DNA of 64,000 bases from Rhodococcus qingshengii (GCF_021025955.1 NZ_JAJNCL010000010.1:62001-126000), one strand, 5' to 3'; shown: positions 35,375 through 44,421, counted from the stretch's first letter. The notes: generated from the sequence alone by a model not told the origin. A program made the numbers and translations.

Positions 35375-36589
35375 TCAGATCACACCCTTCATCTTCAGCT
35401 CTGCCTGCTCGTCGTCCGAGAGTCCGAGGAGCCCGCCCCAGACCGAGGAGTTGTCGTGACCCGGCGCCGACGCTCCCGCGTTGCGCACGGATCCAGGGGT
35501 CTCACTGAAGGTAGGCACGACACCCAAGCCGAGCACGTTTTCCCCGATCCGCTCGTCGTAGTGGTCGACCAGCATTCCCCGTTCGATCAACTGCGGATCC
35601 TTGACAACGTCTTCGACCGTGTTAATCGGCCCGGCAACAACTCCCACTTCGGTGAGGCGCTCCACCAGGCTGGTGGGATCTTGGAGCGCGACCCAGGCGC
35701 TGATCATTTCGTCGAGCTCGTCCTGATGTTTGCCACGCGCAACATGATTGGAGAATCGGTCGTCATGCGCCAGTTCCGGTCGGCCCATGATGGTGCACAG
35801 ACGCACGAAGAGCGTGTCCTGATTGGCCGCGATCACCACCCAGTTTCCTTCAGAGGTCTGGTAGATGTTGGAGGGCGCGATACCCTCCAACCTCGTTCCC
35901 GAGGGCTGCCGGATGATCCCGCCCCGATCGTAATCCGGGATCGTGGATTCCTGCACCGCCAGACAGGATTCCGTGAGGGCAACGTCGACCACCTGACCAC
36001 GGCCGGTCCGCTCTCGCGAGAGCAACGCCGCCAGCACTCCCTGAACGGCGAACATCCCGCCGAGAGAATCTCCGAGCGAAAGGGCAATACGCGGAGGTGC
36101 CTGCCCTGGATAACCGTTCAGATGCCGAAATCCGCTGACTGCTTCGGCAACCGAGGCGTAGCCGGCGCTCTTAGCCTGCGGTCCGCTCTGCCCGTAGCCG
36201 GATACCCTGGCCAACACCAACTTCGGATTGCGCGCGCTGAGAACGTCGAATCCCAGACCCCACTTCTCGAGGGTGCCCGGCCGGAAGTTCTCGACCACCA
36301 CGTCCGCATGTTCGACCAGATTCAGAAACAGGTCTCGGCCCGCGTCGACGCGAAGGTCCAACGTCACACACCGCTTGTTGCGGGCGTGAACCGTCCAGAA
36401 GAATCGATGACCGTCCTGCTCAGCCTGACCCCAGGTACGAAGCGGGTCTGGGCGGTCCGGCGATTCGATCTTGATCACGTCGGCACCCATGTCGCCGAGC
36501 AGTTTCCCGGCGAAGGGCCCGGCGATCAAGGTTCCGAGTTCAATCACCCGATATCCGTCCAGGGGCCCGGTGGGCGCACCTTCCGACAC
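35375..36589 (-). CDS. CaiB/BaiF-type (class III) CoA-transferase
   Basis: 404 aa. YRVIELGTLIAGPFAGKLLGDMGADVIKIE is the standard N-terminus; ARNKRCVTLDLR, VENFRPGTLEKWGL and the catalytic Asp region SLGDSLGGMFAVQG follow. These enzymes move CoA from succinyl-CoA or another donor to a carboxylic acid. With HMG-CoA lyase directly downstream, a role like human SUGCT (succinyl-CoA:glutarate/hydroxymethylglutarate CoA-transferase) is the simplest reading, but the acceptor is inferred from context only. Confidence 0.87.
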   Translation of the reverse strand: MSEGAPTGPLDGYRVIELGTLIAGPFAGKLLGDMGADVIKIESPDRPDPLRTWGQAEQDGHRFFWTVHARNKRCVTLDLRVDAGRDLFLNLVEHADVVVENFRPGTLEKWGLGFDVLSARNPKLVLARVSGYGQSGPQAKSAGYASVAEAVSGFRHLNGYPGQAPPRIALSLGDSLGGMFAVQGVLAALLSRERTGRGQVVDVALTESCLAVQESTIPDYDRGGIIRQPSGTRLEGIAPSNIYQTSEGNWVVIAANQDTLFVRLCTIMGRPELAHDDRFSNHVARGKHQDELDEMISAWVALQDPTSLVERLTEVGVVAGPINTVEDVVKDPQLIERGMLVDHYDERIGENVLGLGVVPTFSETPGSVRNAGASAPGHDNSSVWGGLLGLSDDEQAELKMKGVI

Positions 36590-36625
36590 AGCTGCCTCCT
36601 CTGGGAACTTTTCTCCCTTTGAAGG

Positions 36626-38392
36626 CTACGTCACCACCCGGTATCGCAACATCATGTCGTGGTCTTCGTGATCGAGCATGTGGCAGTGCCAGACGTACCC
36701 CTGCAGGTCCCCCATGCCGGCTTCTCCGTGTGCCGAGTGATCTGCCATGGAACCTCTCGCGAAAGTTGCATCCGGATCGAAGCCCAACTCGTCGGCCGTC
36801 GGAAAGCGCACGATCACGCGGGTGATCGAGTTGGCATCCACGATGACCGTGTCCTTCTCCCCTGTTTCCCACACTTCGGGGGGCCGCAGCGAAGAGGTCA
36901 CGAATTCCTCTGCCGACGGCGTCCACCGGACCCCCAAACCAGGTACCGGATACCGCTGCATCAGAGCCGCAGCGTCGAGGCTCTGGCGTCCCACAACGCG
37001 AAACGCCACCAGATGCAGATGAATCGGATGCGGTTCCGTGGTGATGTTGATCAGATTCCATTGCTCCACGGTTCCCTGACGCGGCAGTTCGATATCCGAA
37101 TCGGTGAACCTCAAATTGTTGAGCGACATAGTGATCGACGGGTAATCCGAGGGACGCGACAGCTGCATGATCGTGAGATTTCGCACCACATCCGGGGACG
37201 CTGGTTCGGCGGCAACGGAATTCAGCTGCTGCGGGATCGATCCGGTGAGCCCCTTTGCGCTGCCAACGTCGAACCGGCAGAACACCGGCATCACCTGCGT
37301 ACCGCGTTGAGCCACCGCAAGGGGTACCGGTTCGTCGTTGCGCAATTCCACCGTCGTGCCCGGCTCGAGCATACTGAAGTCGACAAGCAGATCAGCGCGC
37401 TCACCCGGACTCAACCGAACGTGATCCGTCGGCGCCGGAGCGGCCAGCAAACCGCCTTCGGATCCGATCACCCAGAACCGCATACGATTTGCGAAGTGCA
37501 GATTCCACACCGAGTAAGTTGCGGCGTTGAGCAGTCGCAACCGATACAGTCCGCGAGCCACCTCCACTTTCGGCCACACGACGCCGTTCACCACGCCAAC
37601 GTCACCGGGAGTCGCCGGATCCCAGGAACCCTGCGGAGTGAGCCACGTGGAACGGACACTCTGTTGACCGTCGGAGGTGAATACCTTGTCCTGCAGAATC
37701 ATCGGGAGTTCGAACTCGCCGGACGGAAGGCCGAGCGAATTCCCGGTGGCGCCCGTATCTGCGTCGTCACGGAGAAAATACATCCCGACCAACCCGGCGT
37801 AGACATTGAGGCGCGTCATCCCCATGGCGTGATCGTGATACCAGAGATTTCCGGCCGCACGACCATTCGTGTATTCGTGGACCAAACCTTCGCCCGGACG
37901 CTGGATCAGCTCCGGATGCCCATCGAACTGCGGTGCAGTAACTCCTCCGTGCAGGTGAAGCGAGGTGGGGACTTGTGTGCGGTCGAGGTCGCTCACACCG
38001 TGCAGACCCGGATCGACATCGGCGGCAAGCGGATACGCAGAAATGTCATTCGCGTATCGCACTGTCACGAGCTGATCGACGTGAGCTTCGATGGTGGGGC
38101 CCAGATAATCCATTCCGCCGTAACCCAGCGACGGCGACGGCGGTAGGTCCGGGTGGAAACGGTGCATCGACGAGGCCGCGCGAAGTTCCAGATTGTCACC
38201 CGAAATGCCCGGCAGGACAGGAAGGGTCTCCCGAAACGGTTCCAGCCGGGGTGACGGAAGTTGGAATGGGCGCAGCGGATCGACATCAGGAGGTCGAGCC
38301 GTCGCTGATCCAGCGGACAATGCACTCAGGCCGGCCAGCAGGCCAAGCCCTTGAATAAACGATCGGCGACGGATCTTGTGTGACTCGTCCAC
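36626..38392 (-). CDS. Exported multicopper oxidase, paralog of the mce-linked enzyme
   Basis: 588 aa, Tat signal KIRRRSFIQGLGLLAGLSALSA. It parallels the protein at 22575-24374 along its whole length, sharing SLHLHGGVT, LWYHDHAMG, TRLNVYAGL, TMSLNNLRF, RQGTVEQW, HPIHLHLV, RVIVRFPTADELGFDPDA and YVWHCHMLDHEDHDMM, with all copper ligands present. It should oxidise a phenolic compound with O2 outside the membrane. It sits between the alpha/beta hydrolase (56 bp) and the CoA-transferase (36 bp) in a minus-strand operon, so both copies are tied to lipid or acid catabolism rather than to copper-resistance genes. Confidence 0.9.
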   Translation of the reverse strand: MDESHKIRRRSFIQGLGLLAGLSALSAGSATARPPDVDPLRPFQLPSPRLEPFRETLPVLPGISGDNLELRAASSMHRFHPDLPPSPSLGYGGMDYLGPTIEAHVDQLVTVRYANDISAYPLAADVDPGLHGVSDLDRTQVPTSLHLHGGVTAPQFDGHPELIQRPGEGLVHEYTNGRAAGNLWYHDHAMGMTRLNVYAGLVGMYFLRDDADTGATGNSLGLPSGEFELPMILQDKVFTSDGQQSVRSTWLTPQGSWDPATPGDVGVVNGVVWPKVEVARGLYRLRLLNAATYSVWNLHFANRMRFWVIGSEGGLLAAPAPTDHVRLSPGERADLLVDFSMLEPGTTVELRNDEPVPLAVAQRGTQVMPVFCRFDVGSAKGLTGSIPQQLNSVAAEPASPDVVRNLTIMQLSRPSDYPSITMSLNNLRFTDSDIELPRQGTVEQWNLINITTEPHPIHLHLVAFRVVGRQSLDAAALMQRYPVPGLGVRWTPSAEEFVTSSLRPPEVWETGEKDTVIVDANSITRVIVRFPTADELGFDPDATFARGSMADHSAHGEAGMGDLQGYVWHCHMLDHEDHDMMLRYRVVT

Positions 38393-38448
38393 TCACGGCC
38401 CCCTCACGCTGACGGCATCCGGAGCGGATTACCCGTGTGCTCGCACGG

Positions 38449-39288
38449 TCAAACACGGACCACCTTCTCCAACCAAGGTTTGAGGATGGGTAGAACATGA
38501 GCCGGTTGCATTGCCTGCGTGTGATCCAGACCGTCGAGTACCTCGATATCCCACCCTGCCGACCGAGCGGCGTCGAGGTCGAGATCGGCCGGCGCGACCC
38601 GTACCCCACCCCATCGGTCACCGTATTCGATGACGTCTTCCGAACCGACGAAACACATTCGCGGACAAAGGATGTGCCCTTGAATCGTTCGATCGTCGAA
38701 TTCACCAAGTGCGCGGTACAGCGTCACGAACTGCCGGGACTGCGCTCCGGTCAACGCAATGTCGATGGAGTTCCAATCGAACTCGTCCGGTGATGCCGTG
38801 GGCTGTGATGTGCGCTGGGGCGGTTCACTCGTCATGCGGTGTGTAGCTTCGGTAACCTGGAGCATTGCCTTGTACGGCCCATCCACCGGCGGGAAACCAC
38901 CCACGACCAGTGCGGTCAGACGATCGGTGCGCAGCGCCAACTGCAATCCGCACAGAGCCAGCCAGGAGTATCCGTAGTAGGCGAACTGGTCGATCCCAGC
39001 CGAATTCGCCACAGCCAGAATGTCGGACGTGATGTTGTCGGGAGTGAGCGTGTCAGGAGCGGGCGACGCCATCCGGTGCCCTTCGTAGTCGAAGGCAACC
39101 ACAGAGAAGTTCGACGCCAACCCTTCCATGAACGTTCGACCGAGCGAGGGGTCAACGCCCCAGGCGCGCAGTTCGTCCGCCTTGATGCCGGTAGCCGAAA
39201 TCGGATTCACGGGCATCAGCACGGCGGGGCCATGTCCGAGAACCTCGACATCGATAGTTGTCCCGTCGTGAAGTCTTGCCTCAACCAT
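38449..39288 (-). CDS. Alpha/beta hydrolase with unusual nucleophile elbow
   Basis: 279 aa from ATG 39288, preceded by GGGAGT; a longer frame to 39783 would overlap the divergent tetR. The fold begins with IDVEVLGHGPAVLMPVNP; the nucleophile elbow is YYGYSWLALCG, Gly-Tyr-Ser-Trp-Leu, where the last position is Leu instead of Gly. DGLDHTQAM supplies the catalytic His. The acid may be in SEDVIEYG. It is first in the operon with the multicopper oxidase, CoA-transferase and lyase and shares the operator at 39303 with the TetR gene. Confidence 0.75.
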   Translation of the reverse strand: MVEARLHDGTTIDVEVLGHGPAVLMPVNPISATGIKADELRAWGVDPSLGRTFMEGLASNFSVVAFDYEGHRMASPAPDTLTPDNITSDILAVANSAGIDQFAYYGYSWLALCGLQLALRTDRLTALVVGGFPPVDGPYKAMLQVTEATHRMTSEPPQRTSQPTASPDEFDWNSIDIALTGAQSRQFVTLYRALGEFDDRTIQGHILCPRMCFVGSEDVIEYGDRWGGVRVAPADLDLDAARSAGWDIEVLDGLDHTQAMQPAHVLPILKPWLEKVVRV

Positions 39289-39302
39289 GCCCACTCCCAA
39301 AT

Positions 39303-39317
39303 CTTTACACTGTAAAG
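39303..39317. promoter_or_regulatory. TetR-type operator between hydrolase operon and tetR
   Basis: CTTTAC-ACT-GTAAAG is a perfect inverted repeat 14 bp before the hydrolase ATG (39288) and 36 bp before the divergent tetR ATG (39354). TTTACANTGTAAA sites are typical of TetR-family repressors, so the adjacent TetR is the likely binder. Confidence 0.7.
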
Positions 39318-39353
39318 TAATTAAGAATAGCGCGACTCCACGAAGGCGACAAG

Positions 39354-40130
39354 ATGAACAAACAGTCAGGCCGACGCGATATCGCACGCACGATTTCACT
39401 TCTGTGGCGTCAGCCCGAGGCGCCTTCCGTCCGCCGAGGTCCGAAGCCCGCGCTGTCCACGGACACAGTCGTTGACGCTGCGATCGAAGTTGCCGACACC
39501 ACCCCCACGGCACCGTTGTCGATGCGCATGATCGGCGACCACCTCGGCCGCACTGCGATGTCGTTGTACACCTACGTACCGGGAAAGGACGAACTACTGG
39601 ACCTGATGTACGACCGGGTGCATGCCGAGCTACCGCCGATCGCAGACACCGGCGACTGGCGCGTGACACTGTCCGACTGGGCCGCCGCACTCTTCGCCCT
39701 ACATACACGCCATCCGTGGACATTGGATGTCTCGTTGGCGCGCCCCGTCCTGGGTCCGCACGAGCAGGCAGGACTCGAATCACTCCTGTCCATTCTGTAC
39801 TCCACTGGTCTCGATGCTCCGACCATCCGCAGATCGGTGAGCATGATTTTCCATTTCATCCGGGGGTCCGCGCGGACCCTAGCTGAGATCCAGAGCGCCT
39901 CGACCAACGGAGATTCCGAATCCCATTGGTGGGCAGAGTCTTCTGCTGCACTGGCCGACGCTGCACCGGATTTCGCGGACGACTTCCCCCACACGATGCA
40001 GTTGGGTCGGGAGGCCCCACCGATACCGGGCGGCGACTTCTATCTCGAACGAGAAACCGAAGAGTCATTTACTCAGGGCCTACAGATCCTCCTTGACGGG
40101 ATCGAATCGAGGATGCGAAAACACTCTTGA
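39354..40130 (+). CDS. TetR-family regulator of the divergent hydrolase/HMG operon
   Basis: 258 aa, larger than average. A basic N-terminal arm (RRGPKPALSTDTVVDAAIEVAD) leads into the helix-turn-helix LSMRMIGDHLGRTAMSLYTYVPGKDELLDLMYDRV. The long C-terminal domain (WAAALFALHTRHPWTLDVSLARPVLGPHE) is of the TetR_C_1 / tetracycline-repressor-like type common in actinobacteria. ATG 39354 faces the operator at 39303. Its stop is at 40128-40130, overlapping the -35 of the SOS promoter of the next gene. Confidence 0.85.
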   Translation: MNKQSGRRDIARTISLLWRQPEAPSVRRGPKPALSTDTVVDAAIEVADTTPTAPLSMRMIGDHLGRTAMSLYTYVPGKDELLDLMYDRVHAELPPIADTGDWRVTLSDWAAALFALHTRHPWTLDVSLARPVLGPHEQAGLESLLSILYSTGLDAPTIRRSVSMIFHFIRGSARTLAEIQSASTNGDSESHWWAESSAALADAAPDFADDFPHTMQLGREAPPIPGGDFYLERETEESFTQGLQILLDGIESRMRKHS

Positions 40131-40154
40131 CTCGAACGCATGTTCGAGTATGAT
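40127..40154 (+). promoter_or_regulatory. LexA/SOS-controlled promoter
   Basis: TCGAAC-GCAT-GTTCGA (40132-40147) is a perfect copy of the mycobacterial-type SOS box. It fills the spacer between TTGACT (40127-40132) and TATGAT (40149-40154), 16 bp apart. LexA binding would block polymerase directly. The DUF222/HNH gene starts 25 bp downstream. Confidence 0.88.
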
Positions 40155-40179
40155 TTGGGCAGGGGATCGGGGGGATTCA

Positions 40180-41478
40180 ATGAGTGTCTATCTGTCGGAA
40201 GTGGTTTCGGGTTCTGCCGTGGGGTTACGCGGACGTCTGTGGCAGTTGTCGACTGCTGAGTTGCGAGAGGCCGCGGTGTCGGCGAGTGCGGAGATTCTGC
40301 GTCTCGAGGCGGTGCGGGTGGCTGTGGTGGACGAACTGTCGATGCGCCCGGATGATCAGGTGATTGCCAGCCGCGGTGTCGGTTCGTGGTTGGCGGCGAA
40401 CACGATGTTGCAGGTTCGGGACGGGAAGAAGATCGCTGCGCTGGGTGCGGCGTTGCGCGCGTTCCCGGCCGTAGCGGCAGGCTTCGATGACGGGGATTGC
40501 TCCTTCGAGCACGCCGCGCTGATCGTCTCGTTCTGTGAATCCCCACCTAAAGGCATGCCTGAGGAAGCGCTACCGAAGTGCATCGACCTGTTGCTCGCTG
40601 CCGCCTCGGGAGTGGAAGCGACGACAACGAAGGTGCGGAACGTCATCGCAACCTTGGAGCGGTTGTTCGAATCCGATGAGATTCCGCCCGCCGAAGACGT
40701 CGATCGCAACGAGCTCCGCATCGCCTCGACCTTGAACGGTCGGGTGGTGGTGCGCGGGGATTTCGACGCCCTCACCGGAGAAATGCTGTTATCGGCCCTG
40801 TCGAACCTGACGATGCCCACCCCGGTGCCGGACGGAACGCCCGATGCCCGGTCGGCGGCGAAGCGGACGGCGGACGGTTTCACCGAACTGATCCGCCGGT
40901 ATCTGGATTGCGCCAAAACCGGTACCGATGGTGGGCAACGCCCGCATGTGAACGTGCACATCAATGCTCATGACCTTGCTGAGCACCGGGACTGTGCCGC
41001 TGCCCCTTCGGATGGTGGAGAGTCACTGTCGGATCCTGATGTGGGGCACATGCCGTGGCTCGGGCCGCTGTCGGTTTCGCAGACGAGGTTGTTGGGGTGT
41101 GATTGTTTCCTGTCGACCGTTCTGCTGGACGACCACGGCGCACCACTCGACGCGAAACCCGGAAAACGATTGGTCACCGCCGAACAGCGAGTCGCCCTGA
41201 TCGCCCGAGACAAAGGCTGCGCGTTCCCAGGCTGTTCATGCGTACCGGCCTGGACCGACGCACACCACATTAGGCACTGGGCGAACGGCGGTCCGACGGT
41301 GATGAACAACCTTGTCCTGCTGTGCCGCTCGCACCACCGGCTGATGCACCGGAAATCCGGGTTCGTCGGAAAATGGGAAATCCGAATCGGCGTCGACAAC
41401 AAACCCTGGTTCATCCCACCACCCTCGATCGACCCCGGGCAGCACCCACGGCCCGCGAACACCACCTTCAAAACCTGA
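40180..41478 (+). CDS. DUF222/HNH endonuclease-domain protein (13E12 repeat family)
   Basis: 432 aa from ATG 40180, with a run of G (GGGGGG) as ribosome site. The N-terminal two thirds are the DUF222 helical domain (LRGRLWQLSTAELREAAVSASAEILRLEA; RTADGFTELIRRYLD), and the C-terminus is an HNH nuclease: CAFPGCSCVPAWTDAHHIRHW, GGPTVMNNLVLLCRSHHRLMH, with the zinc Cys pairs and catalytic His. Homologs are the M. tuberculosis REP13E12 proteins, several of which are DNA-damage induced. Role unknown, possibly a domesticated selfish element. The SOS promoter just upstream is intact. Confidence 0.88.
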   Translation: MSVYLSEVVSGSAVGLRGRLWQLSTAELREAAVSASAEILRLEAVRVAVVDELSMRPDDQVIASRGVGSWLAANTMLQVRDGKKIAALGAALRAFPAVAAGFDDGDCSFEHAALIVSFCESPPKGMPEEALPKCIDLLLAAASGVEATTTKVRNVIATLERLFESDEIPPAEDVDRNELRIASTLNGRVVVRGDFDALTGEMLLSALSNLTMPTPVPDGTPDARSAAKRTADGFTELIRRYLDCAKTGTDGGQRPHVNVHINAHDLAEHRDCAAAPSDGGESLSDPDVGHMPWLGPLSVSQTRLLGCDCFLSTVLLDDHGAPLDAKPGKRLVTAEQRVALIARDKGCAFPGCSCVPAWTDAHHIRHWANGGPTVMNNLVLLCRSHHRLMHRKSGFVGKWEIRIGVDNKPWFIPPPSIDPGQHPRPANTTFKT

Positions 41479-41511
41479 CGACGAACCTCAGGCACAACAG
41501 AACATGGCCGA

Positions 41512-41543
41512 GCACCGCATCGAAGAAAACCTCGATGCGGTGC
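41512..41543. terminator. Hairpin terminator
   Basis: Perfect 12-bp stem GCACCGCATCGA / TCGATGCGGTGC with an 8-base loop, between the convergent HNH and MpaB-type genes. No T-run; probably bidirectional. Confidence 0.75.
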
Positions 41544-41561
41544 CGAAAGCCGTGAATTCCG

Positions 41562-42494
41562 TCAGCCCGCCTGCGGAACTTTGGTGGTGCGTGGGAATCG
41601 CTCCCGAATCTCCGCTGGGGTGACAACCCTCGGGTCGAGGGGTTGCTCGTCACGCAGGTGGCGCTCCAACACCTTGCCCGTCATCGGCGCAATGACTTTC
41701 AGAGCAGTGGTCATGTTCTTCGGTGAACTGCCCACCCGGACTGCCGTTCGCACCGCGGGCGCAATTGCCTTGTCCAACAACGCGGGCTGATCGAACCCAC
41801 CCATCGTTCGCATCCAACCGGGCAACGTCGCGATAGTGGCCGGCGCGACCAATCGGCTGAATGTCGCGAACTTCGCCTTCCCCTGCGCTCTCGGTGTTCT
41901 CAACAAGTAGTGCATCGCCCGGTTGGCACGCTCGGAGGTACACAATCTGGGCCTTACTTCTGCGAAGTACTCACGTACCTCGTCTCGGGAGCGTGGAACG
42001 TCGGAGGTCTTGCATGTCTGTAGTTCGGCAGCGATCACACATTCTTCCCAGTACCTCTGCTCTTCGACGGCGGAGAGTGGGCCCGGCCCATACATCTCGT
42101 AGCACTTGAGCACCGAATGCCAACCCGTCACGTGGATCCAGAGTTGCGACGCCGGATTGTTTGCACTGTAACGAGTTCCGGTGATCGGTTCGATGCCCGT
42201 GGCCTGAGCGTGAACCGTCATGAGATGGTCGGACAAGGCCAGCGCCGTCCGCCCGTCGGCAGTGGCGACGGTCAGGAAATAGGCCAAGGTTCGGTCGAGT
42301 CGCCCGGCCGGATCGCTGTAGATCCCGCTCATGTCTGCCACTGCGGCAGCAAGGAAAGGGTCGAAGTGCTCGAGCACCACTGACCGCTGGAAACCGATCA
42401 ATGCCGTCGGAGCCGCCCATATTTTCCAACTGGGTGATCCTGGGCCGAAGAAGCCGTAATCCTCACGCGGTCGATTCATCGTCAGTTCAGACAT
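41562..42494 (-). CDS. MpaB-type oxygenase (DUF2236), second copy
   Basis: 310 aa from ATG 42494 with GGGAGG 6 bp upstream; the frame opens at 42524 but that would lie inside the acyl-CoA dehydrogenase end. The family core is clear: FFGPGSPSWKIWAAPTALIGFQRSVVLEHFDP, the heme-side SDHLMTVHAQATG, and NNPASQLWIHVTGWHSVLKCYEMYG. It is the shorter, common bacterial DUF2236 type and is not a close copy of the 423-aa protein at 15728. It follows the acyl-CoA dehydrogenase by 1 bp, so the two are one unit. Confidence 0.82.
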   Translation of the reverse strand: MSELTMNRPREDYGFFGPGSPSWKIWAAPTALIGFQRSVVLEHFDPFLAAAVADMSGIYSDPAGRLDRTLAYFLTVATADGRTALALSDHLMTVHAQATGIEPITGTRYSANNPASQLWIHVTGWHSVLKCYEMYGPGPLSAVEEQRYWEECVIAAELQTCKTSDVPRSRDEVREYFAEVRPRLCTSERANRAMHYLLRTPRAQGKAKFATFSRLVAPATIATLPGWMRTMGGFDQPALLDKAIAPAVRTAVRVGSSPKNMTTALKVIAPMTGKVLERHLRDEQPLDPRVVTPAEIRERFPRTTKVPQAG

Positions 42495-42495
42495 T

Positions 42496-44262
42496 TCATA
42501 CCTCCCCGTTTGTTTCGCGAGCACCGCTCATTTCGTATGCACCAGACAGGGCCACAACCTGCTGCCAGACGTACTCGAATCGCTCGGCCGCAAACGCGGG
42601 GCGCCGAACGGATGCGAGAGCCAATCGTTGTTGATCTTCACTGGCGCTGGGCTTGCCGTACAACTCCACCGCCGCAGCACTGAAGTCGCGAACCAAGACA
42701 TTGAAGATCTGATCCAGGACTCCACCGTCGCGCTGCCCCTCGTCCAATCCCAAGATCTCGGCCTGTTCGAGAATCAACTGGCCGTAAACGACGAGGGTGA
42801 AGAGTTCGGTGATCGCCAAGCCGAAGTCCAAGTCGACCTGCTGTGCCGCATCCGGTGCAGCTTCGGCCAAAAGGGCCACGAGCGCTTCTGCCTGCTCGAC
42901 GAACAACGCGACGTTGGGAACATCCGCGAACTTCGCGTACACCGCTCGCCAGTCATCGAATCGAACCTTCGACAGCCCGCGTGCCGGGCCCTGACGGAAC
43001 AGGAACTCGTCGTCGGCGGCGTCATTGCGCGTCGGAATCGCCGGAAATGACTCGGGGGCAAAGAGGTACGCGGGCATGAACTTGGCGATAAGGGCGAGAT
43101 TGACGGCGACGGTTCCCTCGAGTTTGGGCAACCCGTCGACATCCATCTTGGCCACCGCGAGGTAGCTGTCCTTCTCGAAACCCTTTGCCGCAGCGATGTC
43201 GGAGAGCAGTCCGATCACTTTCTGCGCTTCGGTTGTCACCTTCATCTTGGTGACGGGGTTGAACAAGAGATAGCGGCGGTCTTCGGGCGATGCAGTACGG
43301 AAATAGTCCACCGCTCGATCCGAGAAAAGCCTCATTGCCAGCAGGCGCGCGTACGCGTCGACGAATTCACGTCGGACGTGTGGGAAGGCCGTGACGGGAT
43401 TGCCGAACAGAATTCGATTGTGCGCGTGGGTGATCGTCTCGTACAACGCATGTGTCGACATACCGATTCCGCCGAAGCACAGGTTGAATTTTCCGATGTT
43501 CACCGTGTTGAGTGCGGCACTGAATGCTGCCTCACCGGTATGCAGAATATCCTCTGTCGCAACGGGATAGTCGGCGAGCGAGAACTCCGCTACGTACATC
43601 TGCGCCGGAACGATATTCTTCACCACGGTGAATGCCGGATGGTCCGAGTCGGCGTAGAAGAAGACGTACTGATCAGCACCGTCCACCCCGTCGACGCGAC
43701 CGAAGACGGAAATAGTGTTGGCACAGTTGCCATTTCCGATGTAGTACTTCGAACCGCTGGCCAGGTAGCCGCCACTGCCGTTCGGCGTCAAGACCATGTC
43801 GGTGGAGTAGACGTCGGCGCCGTGCTCTTTCTCGGACAATCCGAATGCCGCAACACCTCCGGAATTCAACGCGGAAGCTGCTCGCGCCCTTGCCGTCTCG
43901 TTGTCGCTCTGCCACACCGGCCCAAGACCGAGAATGGTCACCTGCCACGGGTACCAGTAGTTGAGTCCGTAGAAGCCGAGGATCTCGGACAGCGCGGCGA
44001 TACGACTGGTATCCCAGCGCTTGTCGGAGTCACCACCGCTGTCGCGGGCGGGCGTCAGAAATGTGGCGAACAGGCCTTCCTTTGCCGCGAAGTCGAGGAA
44101 GTCGGAGTAGAAGGTCTTGTCGTGATAGTCGGCCAGGAGTCGATTCTTTCCACGCGCCTCGAACCAGTCGACGGTCGCGCCCAGCAGTCTCCGCGTGGTC
44201 GCGTCGAACTCCGGCCGATCGTACGTGGAGGGATGGAGCAACAGATCATTCGGCGCTGTCAT
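42496..44262 (-). CDS. Acyl-CoA dehydrogenase (long form)
   Basis: 588 aa. The FAD and substrate regions appear as FGLSEKEHGADVYSTDMVL, YIGNGNCANTISVFGRVDG, and the C-terminal domain FGGIGMSTHALYETITHAHNRILFGNPVTAFPHVR. It is longer than standard 380-400 aa enzymes and resembles the extended actinobacterial FadE type. It should dehydrogenate an acyl-CoA at the alpha-beta position. The divergent TetR at 44422 probably controls it together with the MpaB-type oxygenase. Confidence 0.82.
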   Translation of the reverse strand: MTAPNDLLLHPSTYDRPEFDATTRRLLGATVDWFEARGKNRLLADYHDKTFYSDFLDFAAKEGLFATFLTPARDSGGDSDKRWDTSRIAALSEILGFYGLNYWYPWQVTILGLGPVWQSDNETARARAASALNSGGVAAFGLSEKEHGADVYSTDMVLTPNGSGGYLASGSKYYIGNGNCANTISVFGRVDGVDGADQYVFFYADSDHPAFTVVKNIVPAQMYVAEFSLADYPVATEDILHTGEAAFSAALNTVNIGKFNLCFGGIGMSTHALYETITHAHNRILFGNPVTAFPHVRREFVDAYARLLAMRLFSDRAVDYFRTASPEDRRYLLFNPVTKMKVTTEAQKVIGLLSDIAAAKGFEKDSYLAVAKMDVDGLPKLEGTVAVNLALIAKFMPAYLFAPESFPAIPTRNDAADDEFLFRQGPARGLSKVRFDDWRAVYAKFADVPNVALFVEQAEALVALLAEAAPDAAQQVDLDFGLAITELFTLVVYGQLILEQAEILGLDEGQRDGGVLDQIFNVLVRDFSAAAVELYGKPSASEDQQRLALASVRRPAFAAERFEYVWQQVVALSGAYEMSGARETNGEV

Positions 44263-44314
44263 AGCGGTTGTTCTCCTCGAGATCTCGGCAGAGGCGCCTC
44301 ACTGAGCACCCCTT

Positions 44315-44368
44315 CGAATACAACGCCACCGTAACAATTGCAGACGTCGAATACAACGGTTGCGTATT
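44315..44368. promoter_or_regulatory. Repeated operator-like motif between acyl-CoA dehydrogenase and tetR
   Basis: CGAATACAACG occurs twice as direct repeats (44315-44325 and 44348-44358), 33 bp apart, about three helical turns. The second copy continues into an inverted partner (AATAC 44350-44354, GTATT 44364-44368). It is unlike the other operators in the window and is probably the site of the adjacent TetR. Confidence 0.5.
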
Positions 44369-44421
44369 ATTCATGGAGAAGTGGCCGGCAGATTAGGGTG
44401 GGAGCGGAGGTGAGGCACACG

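Noticed and set aside
34904..36622. 572-codon plus-strand open frame over the lyase and CoA-transferase
   Set aside because: Antisense shadow; composition unlike a protein and no ribosome site.
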